Below, piece after piece: positions 16,591-25,253 of a stretch of DNA of 64,000 nucleotides. Origin of the DNA: Salinibacterium sp. (GTDB lineage Bacteria > Actinomycetota > Actinomycetes > Actinomycetales > Microbacteriaceae); assembly GCA_015234465.1 (NCBI GenBank), contig JADGNA010000008.1:1116001-1180000 (forward strand), in the 5' to 3' direction. Below the pieces are notes generated by a model. That model worked only from the letters and a program-made list of their open reading frames with translations, did no database searches and was not told the DNA's origin. Within the stretch, counting starts at the first letter, position 1. The number at the start of each line of letters is the position of its first letter. The position numbers and the translations under genes were made by a program.

Positions 16591-17541
16591 GTGTCTAGCG
16601 CGACCGTGGCGCCCGCCAGGCAACTGGTCGTGGCGCTCATGTTCGCCGGCACGGCCCTCATCTGGGGTTCCAGTTTCCTCTTCATGAAGGTCGCCCTCGA
16701 GGGCGTCTCGTTCGGCCAGATCGCGTGGTCCCGCGCGGTCCTTGGCGCGATCGTGCTGGGCCTCGTCGTGCTCTTCGGGCGGCACGTCCTCCCGCGGGAA
16801 CCCATCGTCTGGTTGCACTTCCTCGTCATCGGCGTCACGAACTGCACCATCCCGCACCTGCTCTTCGCATGGGCGGAGCAGCACGTCTCGTCGAGCCTCG
16901 CGTCGATCTACAACTCCTTCACCCCCATCGCGACCGCCATCCTCGTCGCCCTCGTCTATCGGGTCGAGAAGCTCAGCGCACAGCAGTTCGTGGGGGTCGT
17001 GGTCGGCATCGCCGGCGCGGTCGTCATCATCGCGCCGTGGGGCGTCGAGGCCCTCACGGGCGACCTGTGGGGGCAGCTGGCCTGTCTCGGTGCCGCCGTC
17101 TCCTACGGTGTCGCGATCGGCTACACGCGCACCTTCATCGCCAACCGCCCCATCTCGGGCACGAGCGTCGCGTTCATGAACATCGGGATGGCGGCACTCG
17201 TCATGCTCGTGCTGACTCCCTTCGTCGCGCTCGGGCCGGTCGATCTCTCACTCCCCGTCGCGGGCTCGCTGCTCCTCCTCGGCGGCCTCGGCACGGGGCT
17301 CGCCTACATCTGGAGCATCGGCGTCATGCGGGCGTGGGGCGCGACCGCGTCATCCACCGTCACCTACCTCATGCCGGTTGTCGGCATCGCCCTCGGGGTC
17401 GGGCTGCTGGGGGAGACCCTCACGTGGAACCAGCCGCTGGGTGCCGTGCTCGTGCTGGGAGGTATCCTGCTCGCCCAGAATCGGCTGCAGCGCCGCCGAG
17501 TGCGGCCGGCAGACGTGGTCGCCGCCCCCTCAGTGGACTAG
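16591..17541 (+). CDS. EamA-family (drug/metabolite) transporter
   Basis: This 316-residue membrane protein has ten predicted helices in two EamA repeats: ALIWGSSFLFMKVAL begins repeat 1, a mid-protein junction lies around APWGVEALTGD, and VTYLMPVVGIALGV is in repeat 2. Such proteins export amino acids, sugars or aromatic compounds. The start is GTG; the reading frame has no better ATG near the first helix. It ends the rightward unit before the ABC importer. Substrate unknown; efflux of aromatic amino acids or toxic intermediates is plausible. Confidence 0.88.
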   Translation: MSSATVAPARQLVVALMFAGTALIWGSSFLFMKVALEGVSFGQIAWSRAVLGAIVLGLVVLFGRHVLPREPIVWLHFLVIGVTNCTIPHLLFAWAEQHVSSSLASIYNSFTPIATAILVALVYRVEKLSAQQFVGVVVGIAGAVVIIAPWGVEALTGDLWGQLACLGAAVSYGVAIGYTRTFIANRPISGTSVAFMNIGMAALVMLVLTPFVALGPVDLSLPVAGSLLLLGGLGTGLAYIWSIGVMRAWGATASSTVTYLMPVVGIALGVGLLGETLTWNQPLGAVLVLGGILLAQNRLQRRRVRPADVVAAPSVD

Positions 17542-17578
17542 TCGCCGGCTCTTCGCAATGCCCAGAGCTTTCCACCCT

Positions 17579-17595
17579 GAGGAATCGGCTTCCTC
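17579..17595. promoter_or_regulatory. Inverted repeat GAGGAA-N5-TTCCTC before the ABC importer
   Basis: A perfect 6-bp-arm palindrome lies about 120 bases before the binding-protein start. A second inverted repeat, GGTCCG...CGGACC, follows at 17617-17641. The first is a candidate operator for the downstream IclR regulator and the second a possible leader hairpin. No gene is seen in this 170-base gap. Confidence 0.4.
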
Positions 17596-17712
17596 CATGT
17601 GGACTATCCTCTCGCAGGTCCGGTAAATCTTCGATCGGACCCCTTCGCGAACGCGCGTCGCAAGCCCCGGGATTCCGCATCACATGAACACACAACAAGG
17701 AAGTTGAGGAGC

Positions 17713-18711
17713 ATGCTCTCTTCGCACAACAAGACCCGCCGCGCAGCGACTGCGTTTGCGTCGCTGGCTGCCATCACGGCGTTCGCCCTCACGGGCTGCA
17801 CCACCCCCGAATCGGACACCAGTGGCGATTCCGTCGACAAGCGTTACGAGATTTCGGTCGTCCTCGCTCCCCTTGCCTACGAGACGGCATACCAGGCCGA
17901 AGAGCAGGGGTACTTCGACGAACTCGGGCTCGACGTAACCCTGATCCCTGGTGGCGACCCGGCTGCGAACCTGGCTCAGCTCGTCTCGGGCGAGGTCGAC
18001 ATCGCCATGGTTGCCGCCTCGACGGCTATCACTGCGGCGACGAACGGCATGCCCATCAAGGTCATCCTCAACAACGAGTCGATCGACCCGACCGCTTCGA
18101 CCTCCGGCCTCGTCGCCCAGAAGGGCAGCGACATCACGTCGATGGCCGACATGGCGGGCAAGACGGTCGCCGTCCTCGGCCTTTCGACGGGCGCCGAGAT
18201 CCAGCTCTTCGAAGCAGCCGAGGATGCAGGGGTTGCGTTCGACGACGTCGAACTCGTCGTCACGCCGCTCCCGGGAATGATCGAGGCGCTTGCACAGGGT
18301 CACGTCGACACGGCGCTCATCTTCCCGCCGTTCTACAGCATCGCGCAGGCGCAGGGCTTCCCCGTCGTCGCCGAGCCCACCAAGGAGTACGGCGGCGGCA
18401 CGCCCAACACCATGTGGGTCACGACCGAGGCGAAGCTGTCGAGCGACGCCGACATGATCGACCGCTTCCGCGAGGCGATGACGAAGGCCTACGACTTCTA
18501 CAACGATAACTTCGAAGACGCGCGCCGCATCACGGGCGAGCAGAGCGAGTTGTCGCCCGAGATGCTCGCAGACCGTGTCTATGTCAAGCGCGAGCCGCAG
18601 GTCAACGTCGAGCGTCTCCAGAACCTCCTTGAGCTTATGGAGCGCTTCGGCCAGGTCGAGGACGCGCCGAGCGCGAAGGACCTGCTCGACAGCGAAACCC
18701 CCACCAAGTAG
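17713..18711 (+). CDS. ABC importer substrate-binding lipoprotein, SsuA/TauA/NMT1-like
   Basis: This 332-residue protein starts with a short basic segment, a hydrophobic stretch and the lipobox ALTGC (mature Cys near residue 28). The mature part matches the NMT1/THI5 group: YQAEEQGYFDELGLDVTLIPGG, QLVSGEVDIAMV and GKTVAVLGLSTG. It captures a solute outside the membrane for the two permeases and ATPase that follow. GAGGAGC precedes the ATG. Family ligands include sulfonates, nitrate, thiamine precursors and aromatic acids such as phthalate; the neighbours favour an aromatic ligand. Confidence 0.9.
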   Translation: MLSSHNKTRRAATAFASLAAITAFALTGCTTPESDTSGDSVDKRYEISVVLAPLAYETAYQAEEQGYFDELGLDVTLIPGGDPAANLAQLVSGEVDIAMVAASTAITAATNGMPIKVILNNESIDPTASTSGLVAQKGSDITSMADMAGKTVAVLGLSTGAEIQLFEAAEDAGVAFDDVELVVTPLPGMIEALAQGHVDTALIFPPFYSIAQAQGFPVVAEPTKEYGGGTPNTMWVTTEAKLSSDADMIDRFREAMTKAYDFYNDNFEDARRITGEQSELSPEMLADRVYVKREPQVNVERLQNLLELMERFGQVEDAPSAKDLLDSETPTK

Positions 18712-18740
18712 TTCACGCAGTTCACTAGGAAGCAGTATCG

Positions 18741-19574
18741 ATGAAGAGTCGAACGCAACAGACCTCGCCTGAGCGCGGGCGGCGCTCCTCGCGCCGCCAG
18801 GCAGCAGCGCGCGGCTCGAAGGCCGCAGTGGTCGTGCGACGCATCGTCGCCATCGCCCTTCTGCTCGTGTTGTGGCAGGTGGCCGTACTCACCGGCATCG
18901 CGCCGGGACTCACGCCACGAGTCGACCGCGTTGCGCTCGCTCTCATCGAAATCCTCGGGAGGGCCGACTTCTGGCTCGCCCTGCTGCAGACCGTGTCGGC
19001 GGCGCTCACGGGTGTCGCCATCGCCACCGTCGTCGGTGTGACCATCGGACTTCTCGTTGGTTCCATACCGGCGGCGGGGCGCGCGGTCGGGCTCATCCTC
19101 GACTTCGGCCGATCGTTCCCCACGATCGCGCTCCTTCCTGTGCTCATCCTCGTTATCGGGGCGAACTGGCGCATGGAAGTGCTCGTCGTCTCCCTCGCCG
19201 CGGTGTGGCCCATCCTGGTGCAGTCGCTCTACGGGGCGCAGCAGATGACATCCGCCGCCAGCGAGATGACCCGGAGCTACCGCATCCCCCCGCTCCTGAA
19301 GTTCCGGCGTGTGCTGCTGCCGAGCGCCCTGCCGATGATCTCAACGGGAATCCGCATCGCCGTAGCGATCTCCATCCTCGTCGCTGTAGGCGTCGAAGTG
19401 CTCAGCCAGACGCCGGGTCTCGGGCGACTTATCACGCTCGCCCAGGGTGGCGGGCGCTGGGACCTCGCCTTCGCCTACCTCTTCCTCATCGGGTGCTTCG
19501 GCTGGGGAGTCACGGCACTGCTCGCGCGAGCTGAGGGGCGACTCCTCCGCTGGAACCGACTTGGGGAGAAATGA
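18741..19574 (+). CDS. ABC importer permease, SsuC/TauC-like (first)
   Basis: The 277 residues include about six membrane helices after a strongly basic N-terminus (residues 1-30). The EAA loop that contacts the ATPase is around ASEMTRSYRIPPLLKFRRVLLPSALP. It is the first of two dissimilar permeases in the operon, so the channel is probably a heterodimer, whereas most SsuC-type systems have one permease gene. It lies 29 bases after the binding-protein stop. Confidence 0.88.
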   Translation: MKSRTQQTSPERGRRSSRRQAAARGSKAAVVVRRIVAIALLLVLWQVAVLTGIAPGLTPRVDRVALALIEILGRADFWLALLQTVSAALTGVAIATVVGVTIGLLVGSIPAAGRAVGLILDFGRSFPTIALLPVLILVIGANWRMEVLVVSLAAVWPILVQSLYGAQQMTSAASEMTRSYRIPPLLKFRRVLLPSALPMISTGIRIAVAISILVAVGVEVLSQTPGLGRLITLAQGGGRWDLAFAYLFLIGCFGWGVTALLARAEGRLLRWNRLGEK

Positions 19575-19647
19575 CCACGGCACTGATCGAACCTCGGCGC
19601 AAGAATCAGCGCAACGAATTCCGGCGCAATGAAATGGGAGTAACAGC

Positions 19648-20445
19648 ATGAAGGTCGTGCTCCGCATCCTGGAACGTCTCTGGCTCCCCGTGGTGCTCAT
19701 TGCCGTGTGGTGGGTGGTGTCAGAGAACGCCAAGTCGGTGTTCTTCCCCCCGCTGTCGAGGATCATGGAAGTGATGGTCAAGGACTTCCAGTCCGGCGTG
19801 CTCGGCGCGCACGTCATGGCGAGTGTGGGCAACCTCTTCGCGGGCCTCGGCATTGCGATCGTCGTCGGCATCGTCGTCGGCATCATCCTCGGCGAAACGC
19901 CCAAGCTCCGCGAAACGGTCGACCCGCTCATCCACTTCTTCCGTGCGGTTCCGCAGTCCGCCCTCGTTCCGCTCATTATCGGAGCCATGGGGATGGGCTC
20001 GGCCCCCAAAGTGTTCACGATCGCGTTCGCGTGCGTGTGGCCCATCATCCTCAACACGATCGACGGCGTGCGCAGCGTCGAACCCGGCGTGCGCCAGATG
20101 TCGCTCGCCTACCGCGTTCCGGCCCGACTGCACTTCACGCGAGTGCTCCTGCCATCGTCGCTGCCCCAGATCGTCGCTGGCGTGAGGGTCGCACTGCCCA
20201 TCGCCGTCGTCGTCATGGTCGTCAGCGAGCTCTTCGCCGCCGAGCAGGGCATCGGCTTCTACATCCTCCAGTCGTCGAGCCTGTTCCTGCTCGCACAGGC
20301 TTGGGCGGGAGCGATCCTCGTAGGTGTGCTCGGCTACGCCTTGAGTGAGCTCTTCAACCTCTTTGAGCGCCGCCTTCTCGCGTGGCACTACCGCTCGAAC
20401 AACCCCACCGCGGCCAGAAGTGCCACGACCTCGAAAAGGAAGTAA
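19648..20445 (+). CDS. ABC importer permease, SsuC/TauC-like (second)
   Basis: The 265 residues hold six membrane helices and an EAA loop (GVRQMSLAYRVPARLHFTRVLLPSSLP) close in pattern to the upstream permease but otherwise divergent. The 73-base spacer between the two permease genes holds no recognised signal; GGGAG precedes this start. It ends six bases before the ATPase gene. It probably forms a heterodimeric translocation path with its neighbour. Confidence 0.9.
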   Translation: MKVVLRILERLWLPVVLIAVWWVVSENAKSVFFPPLSRIMEVMVKDFQSGVLGAHVMASVGNLFAGLGIAIVVGIVVGIILGETPKLRETVDPLIHFFRAVPQSALVPLIIGAMGMGSAPKVFTIAFACVWPIILNTIDGVRSVEPGVRQMSLAYRVPARLHFTRVLLPSSLPQIVAGVRVALPIAVVVMVVSELFAAEQGIGFYILQSSSLFLLAQAWAGAILVGVLGYALSELFNLFERRLLAWHYRSNNPTAARSATTSKRK

Positions 20446-20451
20446 GTCGAC

Positions 20452-21276
20452 ATGAGTGAAGTTTCGACGGCCACGGCCGGTCGCACCTTGAGCGTTCGCG
20501 GGCTCGGCAAGAGCTACGGCACGGGTGCCGACGAGAACTGGATCATCCGCAACCTCGACCTCGAGGTGCCGCCCGGTGAGTTCGTGTCGATCGTCGGCCC
20601 GTCCGGCGTCGGCAAGACCACCCTCCTGCGCAGCTTGAGCGGCCTCGTGCCCCCAACCGAGGGTGGCGTCTTCATCGACGGAGACGAGCTGCGCGCGCCC
20701 CACCCCGAGATTGGAGTCGTCTTCCAGGACTACAGCCGCTCGTTGCTTCCCTGGATGACCACGGTCGAGAACGTCGCGTTCCCGCTCCAGGGCAAGGGGG
20801 TCGGCAAGGCTGAGCGTCTCGGGATTGCCGAGCGGAACCTCGCGGCTGTCGGTCTCGGGGGCAAGGGAAACCTCTATGCGTGGGAAATGTCGGGCGGCAT
20901 GCAGCAGCGCGTCGCGATCGCACGCGCGCTCGCCTATGACTCCAAGATCCTACTCATGGACGAGCCCTTCGCATCGGTCGACGCGCAAACACGACTCGAC
21001 CTCGAGGACCTTGTGGTCGACCTGCATACAAACCTCGGCGTGACGATCATCCTCGTAACTCACGACATCGACGAGGCCGTATACCTCGCTGACCGCGTCG
21101 TCGTGATCGCCGAGCGCCCCGCGCACGTCGTTGACGAGATTCACACCGGCTTCGGCAGCCACCGCGACCAGGTTGAGACGCGCTCTGATCCGCGATTCGC
21201 CGAGGCCCGCGGACGTATCCTCACTCTGCTCCGTAGTGGTGTCGCCGCGATCACCCAGTCGGTCGCGCAGCCCTAG
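20452..21276 (+). CDS. ABC importer ATP-binding protein, SsuB/TauB-like
   Basis: This 274-residue ATPase has every catalytic motif: Walker A GPSGVGKTT, Q-loop VFQDYSRSLLPW, signature MSGGMQQR, Walker B ILLMDEPFASVD and H-loop VTHDIDEAV. It sits on the cytoplasmic face and powers the two upstream permeases. The stop lies five bases from the stop of the convergent IclR gene, with no visible terminator between them. Confidence 0.93.
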   Translation: MSEVSTATAGRTLSVRGLGKSYGTGADENWIIRNLDLEVPPGEFVSIVGPSGVGKTTLLRSLSGLVPPTEGGVFIDGDELRAPHPEIGVVFQDYSRSLLPWMTTVENVAFPLQGKGVGKAERLGIAERNLAAVGLGGKGNLYAWEMSGGMQQRVAIARALAYDSKILLMDEPFASVDAQTRLDLEDLVVDLHTNLGVTIILVTHDIDEAVYLADRVVVIAERPAHVVDEIHTGFGSHRDQVETRSDPRFAEARGRILTLLRSGVAAITQSVAQP

Positions 21277-21281
21277 GAGCC

Positions 21282-22085
21282 TCAGGCGTCGGGGGACGCC
21301 GTGCTGCGAGGGTCTGAGCTCGAGAACAACCGGCTCTGCACCTTCGCAGCTACGGCGCTGAGCACATTCGCGATGGGAAGGGCTTCGCGGGCGGTGCTCA
21401 ATCTGGTCATCGGCACCGTCACACAAATGGCGGCCTTTGGTGCGCCGGCGGAGTCAACCAGCACGCGGCTCACGCTCGCGATACCTGGCTCTGTTTCTTC
21501 GAACTCAATCGCCCATCCGCGCTTGCGGGTGCGGTCGAGTTCGCTCAGGAACGCTGACCATTCCGTAATGGTGCGGTGTGTGCGCCGCTCAAGCAGCTTC
21601 GTGGGAAACCGGCGTTCAAGCTCGGGGGCATCGAAGCGCGCGAGGATCGCACGGCCCGCGCTTGTCGCGTGTGCGGGAAAGAGCAGGCCGAGCAGCGAGG
21701 GCACGCGCATCGGCCGTGTGCCTTCGAAGGACTCTACGAAGCGGCACTGGCGGCCCTCAAGGATCGCGATAGAGACGGTTTCATCGAGTTCCGCTGCGGC
21801 TCCCTTGGCGAGCTCGCCGGCTGCGGCGCGAAGGGTAGTCGAACTGTTCGTCGCTAGTGCGATCTCATGCAACACGGGACCGGGAAGGTAGGGCCCGCCA
21901 GCGGAGTCCTGTCGCACGTAGCCAGTCCTTCGACACACGGTGAGGAGCCGGTGTGCAGTCGAGTCGGCGACGCCGAGAGCGTTTGCGACCTCACGCACTT
22001 GCAGGTGTCCACGTTGGCTCATGAGTTGCACCACGCGGAGCGCGTTTTCGGCTGAGCTTGCTTTGTTCCCCGCGTCTCTTTCCAC
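21282..22085 (-). CDS. IclR-family regulator, divergent from the carotenoid oxygenase
   Basis: The chosen GTG start gives 267 residues and is preceded by GGAGG five bases away; the open frame runs further upstream, but that part overlaps the divergent gene and does not look like protein. The N-terminal winged helix (about 12-70: NALRVVQLMSQRGHLQVREVANALG, STAHRLLTVCRRTGYV) and C-terminal effector domain (HATSAGRAILARF, GWAIEFEETEPGIASVSRVLVD) are typical. It is probably the local regulator of the oxygenase/dehydrogenase/oxidase operon and perhaps the ABC importer it converges on. Confidence 0.88.
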   Translation of the reverse strand: MERDAGNKASSAENALRVVQLMSQRGHLQVREVANALGVADSTAHRLLTVCRRTGYVRQDSAGGPYLPGPVLHEIALATNSSTTLRAAAGELAKGAAAELDETVSIAILEGRQCRFVESFEGTRPMRVPSLLGLLFPAHATSAGRAILARFDAPELERRFPTKLLERRTHRTITEWSAFLSELDRTRKRGWAIEFEETEPGIASVSRVLVDSAGAPKAAICVTVPMTRLSTAREALPIANVLSAVAAKVQSRLFSSSDPRSTASPDA

Positions 22086-22131
22086 CGAGGGCCTCCAGAT
22101 CGAGCCGGATCGTCGAGGCAGCCTCCCCACC

Positions 22132-22150
22132 GATTCCGTATACAGGAATC
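22132..22150. promoter_or_regulatory. IclR-type operator in the iclR/oxygenase divergent promoter
   Basis: GATTCC and GGAATC flank GTATACA, close to the TTCC-N-GGAA palindromes bound by several IclR proteins. It lies 47 bases from the regulator start and 51 bases from the oxygenase start, so it could control both promoters. Confidence 0.6.
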
Positions 22151-22200
22151 CTAGACTGCCGGCTAGAAACCCTCCGAATCCGCCTGCTTGAGTGTGCTCC

Positions 22201-23748
22201 ATGTCGCACGAGAAATTCCCAGAGCAGGACCGGTTCGCAGAGGAACTGGCGTGGGTGAGAACGGAACCGAAGGTTCCCATCGTCACCCCGTCGCCGTACC
22301 CGGCGATACGCTTTCCGGAGCCGATTCATCCCTTCGACCGTCCTGTGAGGCTCGAAGCCGATATCACCGGCGTCGAATGTGTGCAGGGCGAGATTCCCGC
22401 GCACCTGGACGGTACCTACTACAAGGTGGCGAGCGATCGGCAGTTCCCCACTTATGTCGAAAACGACATCGGCTACTTCAATGACGATGGCATGGCGCTG
22501 TACTTCCGCTTCAAGGATGGCCGCGTCGATTACAAGAGCCGCTACATTCGCACCCCTCGCTTCGAGGCGGAGCGAGCTGCGGGCCGGTCGCTCTTCGGCA
22601 AGTACCGCAACCAGTTCGACGACGACCCCATGGTCGAGGGCATGGTGCGTGGCAACGCCAACACCAACCTCTTCTACCACGGTGGGAAGCTCTACGCCGC
22701 GAAGGAGGACGCGCCCCCGATCGTCCTTGACCCCGACACGCTTGAGACCGTCGGCTCCTACGACTTCGAAGGCGCGCTCACTGCCACGTCGGCGACTGCG
22801 CATCCCAAGATAGACCCAGTGAGTGGCGAGATGGTCTTCTTCGGCTACGCCGCCAAAGGTGACACGACGCGCGACATCGCCTATTACGAGGCAGATGCGA
22901 CCGGCAAGGTGATCCACGAAACCTGGTTCAAGGCGCCCTACTCGGCGATGGTGCACGACTTCGCCGTCACCCAGAACTACGTCGTCTTTCCCATCATCCC
23001 GCTGCGCAGCGAGCGAGAGTGGATCGAGAAGGGCGAATCGGCGTTCCAGTGGGACGGCACAGAGGACATCTACCTCGGCGTGCTGCCCCGCAAGGGCGAC
23101 GGTGCAAAGATCACCTGGTACCGAGGGCAATCACGCTTCGCGAGCCACATCATGGGCGCCTACGACGATGGTCGCTACATCTACATCGACTGTCCGTCAT
23201 CGCCCGGTGGATACTTCCCGTGGTTTCCGAACCTCGATGGATCGCCGCACGACCCCAAGGGCGCTGAGATTTCCCTCGTGCGGTGGACCCTCGACCTCGC
23301 AGACACATCGCGCACGTTCACGCAGACGAAGATCGCGAACTACGGCGTCGAGTTCCCACGCATGGACGACCGTCGCGAGACGCTCGAGTACTCGTGGGGA
23401 GCCATGGCCGTGAGCGACGTGCCTGGAGCGCGCAAGCCCGGTCGCGGCTTCCGTTGGATCACCACGGTGGACATCGCAACGGGAGTGCAGAAGCTCTACG
23501 ACCCTGGAGATGGGTCGACCGTCGGTGAGCCCGTGTTCATCCCAGGCGCCGACGACGCCCCCGAAGGTCACGGCTACGTGGCCGTGCTGGTGTCCCGCCG
23601 CGACGCCATGCACAGCGAACTGGTGCTGCTCGACGCGCAAAACATCGACAAAGAACCGGTGTGCACGCTTCGCATGCCCATGCGTATTCCCAAGGGGCTG
23701 CACGGCAACTGGGTCTCGGGCGAAGAACTCGCTGCGCGCACGGCGTAG
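22201..23748 (+). CDS. Carotenoid oxygenase-family dioxygenase (stilbene/isoeugenol-cleaving type)
   Basis: This seven-bladed propeller non-heme iron enzyme has 515 residues. The four iron-binding histidines are at 201 (TAHPK), 252 (MVHDF), 316 (SHIMG) and 501 (LHGNW). Bacterial members cleave the exocyclic double bond of stilbenes, isoeugenol or apocarotenoids into aldehydes. The downstream aldehyde dehydrogenase and vanillyl-alcohol-oxidase-type enzyme point to phenylpropenoids or lignostilbenes rather than carotenoids. The ATG is preferred to a GTG three codons earlier, although neither has a clear ribosome site. Confidence 0.88.
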   Translation: MSHEKFPEQDRFAEELAWVRTEPKVPIVTPSPYPAIRFPEPIHPFDRPVRLEADITGVECVQGEIPAHLDGTYYKVASDRQFPTYVENDIGYFNDDGMALYFRFKDGRVDYKSRYIRTPRFEAERAAGRSLFGKYRNQFDDDPMVEGMVRGNANTNLFYHGGKLYAAKEDAPPIVLDPDTLETVGSYDFEGALTATSATAHPKIDPVSGEMVFFGYAAKGDTTRDIAYYEADATGKVIHETWFKAPYSAMVHDFAVTQNYVVFPIIPLRSEREWIEKGESAFQWDGTEDIYLGVLPRKGDGAKITWYRGQSRFASHIMGAYDDGRYIYIDCPSSPGGYFPWFPNLDGSPHDPKGAEISLVRWTLDLADTSRTFTQTKIANYGVEFPRMDDRRETLEYSWGAMAVSDVPGARKPGRGFRWITTVDIATGVQKLYDPGDGSTVGEPVFIPGADDAPEGHGYVAVLVSRRDAMHSELVLLDAQNIDKEPVCTLRMPMRIPKGLHGNWVSGEELAARTA

Positions 23749-23798
23749 CTCCGCACGGCTGAACAACACGACACTTCAACTCAACTCAAGGGAGAGAC

Positions 23799-25253
23799 AT
23801 GGCACTGCTCGACGCCGATATCTGGAACGGCAAGATCTTCACAGGCGAGTGGGTAGCGACTGCTGCCACAAGCGACGTCATCGAGCCCGCCACTGGCGAT
23901 GTTCTGGGGCGGATCGGCATCGCGTCGGCCGATGACGTTCTTGCAGCTGCACGTCGCGCGGCCCTCGCCCAGCGGGAGTGGGCAGGCAAACGCCCTGAGG
24001 AGCGCGCCGCCGTGCTGCGGCGGGCTGGCGCCCTGTGGGAGGAGCACGCGGCCGAGATCGAGGCATGGATTGTGCGCGAATCCGGCTCCATTCCGCCCAA
24101 GGCGGCCCTCGAAACGCACACCGCGGCGAACGAGTGCTACGACTCCGCCGCGCTGCCCAACCATCCCAAGGGCGACGTGCTTCCCTCGGGTGACGAGCAC
24201 TGGAGCTTCGCTCGTCGCACCCCCGCAGGGGTCGTGAGCGTCATTGCGCCGTTCAACTTCCCGCTCATCCTCTCGATCCGCTCCGTCGCGCCGGCGCTCG
24301 CGCTCGGCAACGCCGTGCTGCTCAAGCCGGACCCCCGCACGTCCGTGTGTGGCGGAGTCGCGCTCGTGCGCATCTTTGAAGAGGCAGGGCTTCCCGCCGG
24401 AGTCCTCCAGCTGCTCCCCGGTGGCGTCGAGGTCGGCGAGGCCGTCGTCGCCGCGCCCGAGGTTCGCGTCGTCTCGTTCACGGGGTCGACTCCCGCGGGA
24501 CGCAAGGTCGGCGAGGCTGCAGGTCGGCACCTGAAGCGCGCACACCTGGAACTCGGCGGCAACAACTCGCTCATCGTGCTTCCCGGGGCCGATGTCGCGA
24601 AGGCCGCCTCGGCGGGCGCGTTCGGCTCGTGGATGCACCAGGGTCAGATCTGCATGACGACGGGCCGTCACCTGGTGCACGAGAGCTTGCATGACGCATA
24701 CGTCGAAGCGTTGCGCGAGAAAGCTGAACACCTTCCCGTTGGGAACCCGGCGACCGGCCCAGCAGCGCTCGGGCCCATCATCGACGCGGGACAGCTCAGC
24801 CGCATCAAGTCGATCGTCGATGACACGGTCGCCGCCGGAGCGAGGCTCGTCGCAGGAGGCACGCACGAGGGGCTGTTCTTCAAGCCGACCGTGCTCGCCG
24901 ATGTGAAGCCTGAGCACCGTGCCTGGGATGAGGAGATTTTCGGCCCGGTCGCACCGGTGATCAAGTTCTCGACCGTCGACGAGGCAATCGCCTTGGCATC
25001 CGACACCGAGTATGGGCTCTCGCTCGGCATCCTCGGTGACGTCGGGATGGCCATGCGCATCGCGGATGCCATCCCGAGCGGGATCGTGCACATTAACGAG
25101 CAGACGGTCGCAGACGAATCGAACGCGCCGTTCGGTGGCGTCGCGGCATCCGGCACGGGCTCGCGCTTCGGAGGAGCGCAGGCAAACATCGAAGCGTTCA
25201 CCGAGACCCAGTGGCTCACGGTGCGCGGCGAGATCGCAGGCTACCCGTTCTGA
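23799..25253 (+). CDS. NAD(P)-dependent aldehyde dehydrogenase, vanillin/benzaldehyde dehydrogenase-like
   Basis: This 484-residue ALDH has catalytic Cys285 (QGQICMTTG), general base Glu251 (LELGGNN) and coenzyme-site stretches IAPFNFPLILS and FTGSTPAGR. The pattern MHQGQICMTTGRHLVH is seen in aromatic aldehyde dehydrogenases such as vanillin dehydrogenase. It would oxidise the aldehyde released by the upstream oxygenase to a benzoate. AAGGGAGAG precedes the ATG. Its stop overlaps the start of the next gene, so the two are coupled. Confidence 0.9.
   Translation: MALLDADIWNGKIFTGEWVATAATSDVIEPATGDVLGRIGIASADDVLAAARRAALAQREWAGKRPEERAAVLRRAGALWEEHAAEIEAWIVRESGSIPPKAALETHTAANECYDSAALPNHPKGDVLPSGDEHWSFARRTPAGVVSVIAPFNFPLILSIRSVAPALALGNAVLLKPDPRTSVCGGVALVRIFEEAGLPAGVLQLLPGGVEVGEAVVAAPEVRVVSFTGSTPAGRKVGEAAGRHLKRAHLELGGNNSLIVLPGADVAKAASAGAFGSWMHQGQICMTTGRHLVHESLHDAYVEALREKAEHLPVGNPATGPAALGPIIDAGQLSRIKSIVDDTVAAGARLVAGGTHEGLFFKPTVLADVKPEHRAWDEEIFGPVAPVIKFSTVDEAIALASDTEYGLSLGILGDVGMAMRIADAIPSGIVHINEQTVADESNAPFGGVAASGTGSRFGGAQANIEAFTETQWLTVRGEIAGYPF

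Noticed and set aside
14644-16884. Long minus-strand open frame of about 746 codons opposite the flavin reductase and MBL genes
   Set aside because: It is an antisense shadow caused by high GC: composition dominated by Arg, Asp, Glu, Val and His, no domain, and it crosses several well-supported genes on the other strand.
22086-22286. Longer N-terminus for the third IclR regulator
   Set aside because: The frame stays open but overlaps the divergent oxygenase start and the operator; a GTG with a GGAGG ribosome site begins just before the winged helix.
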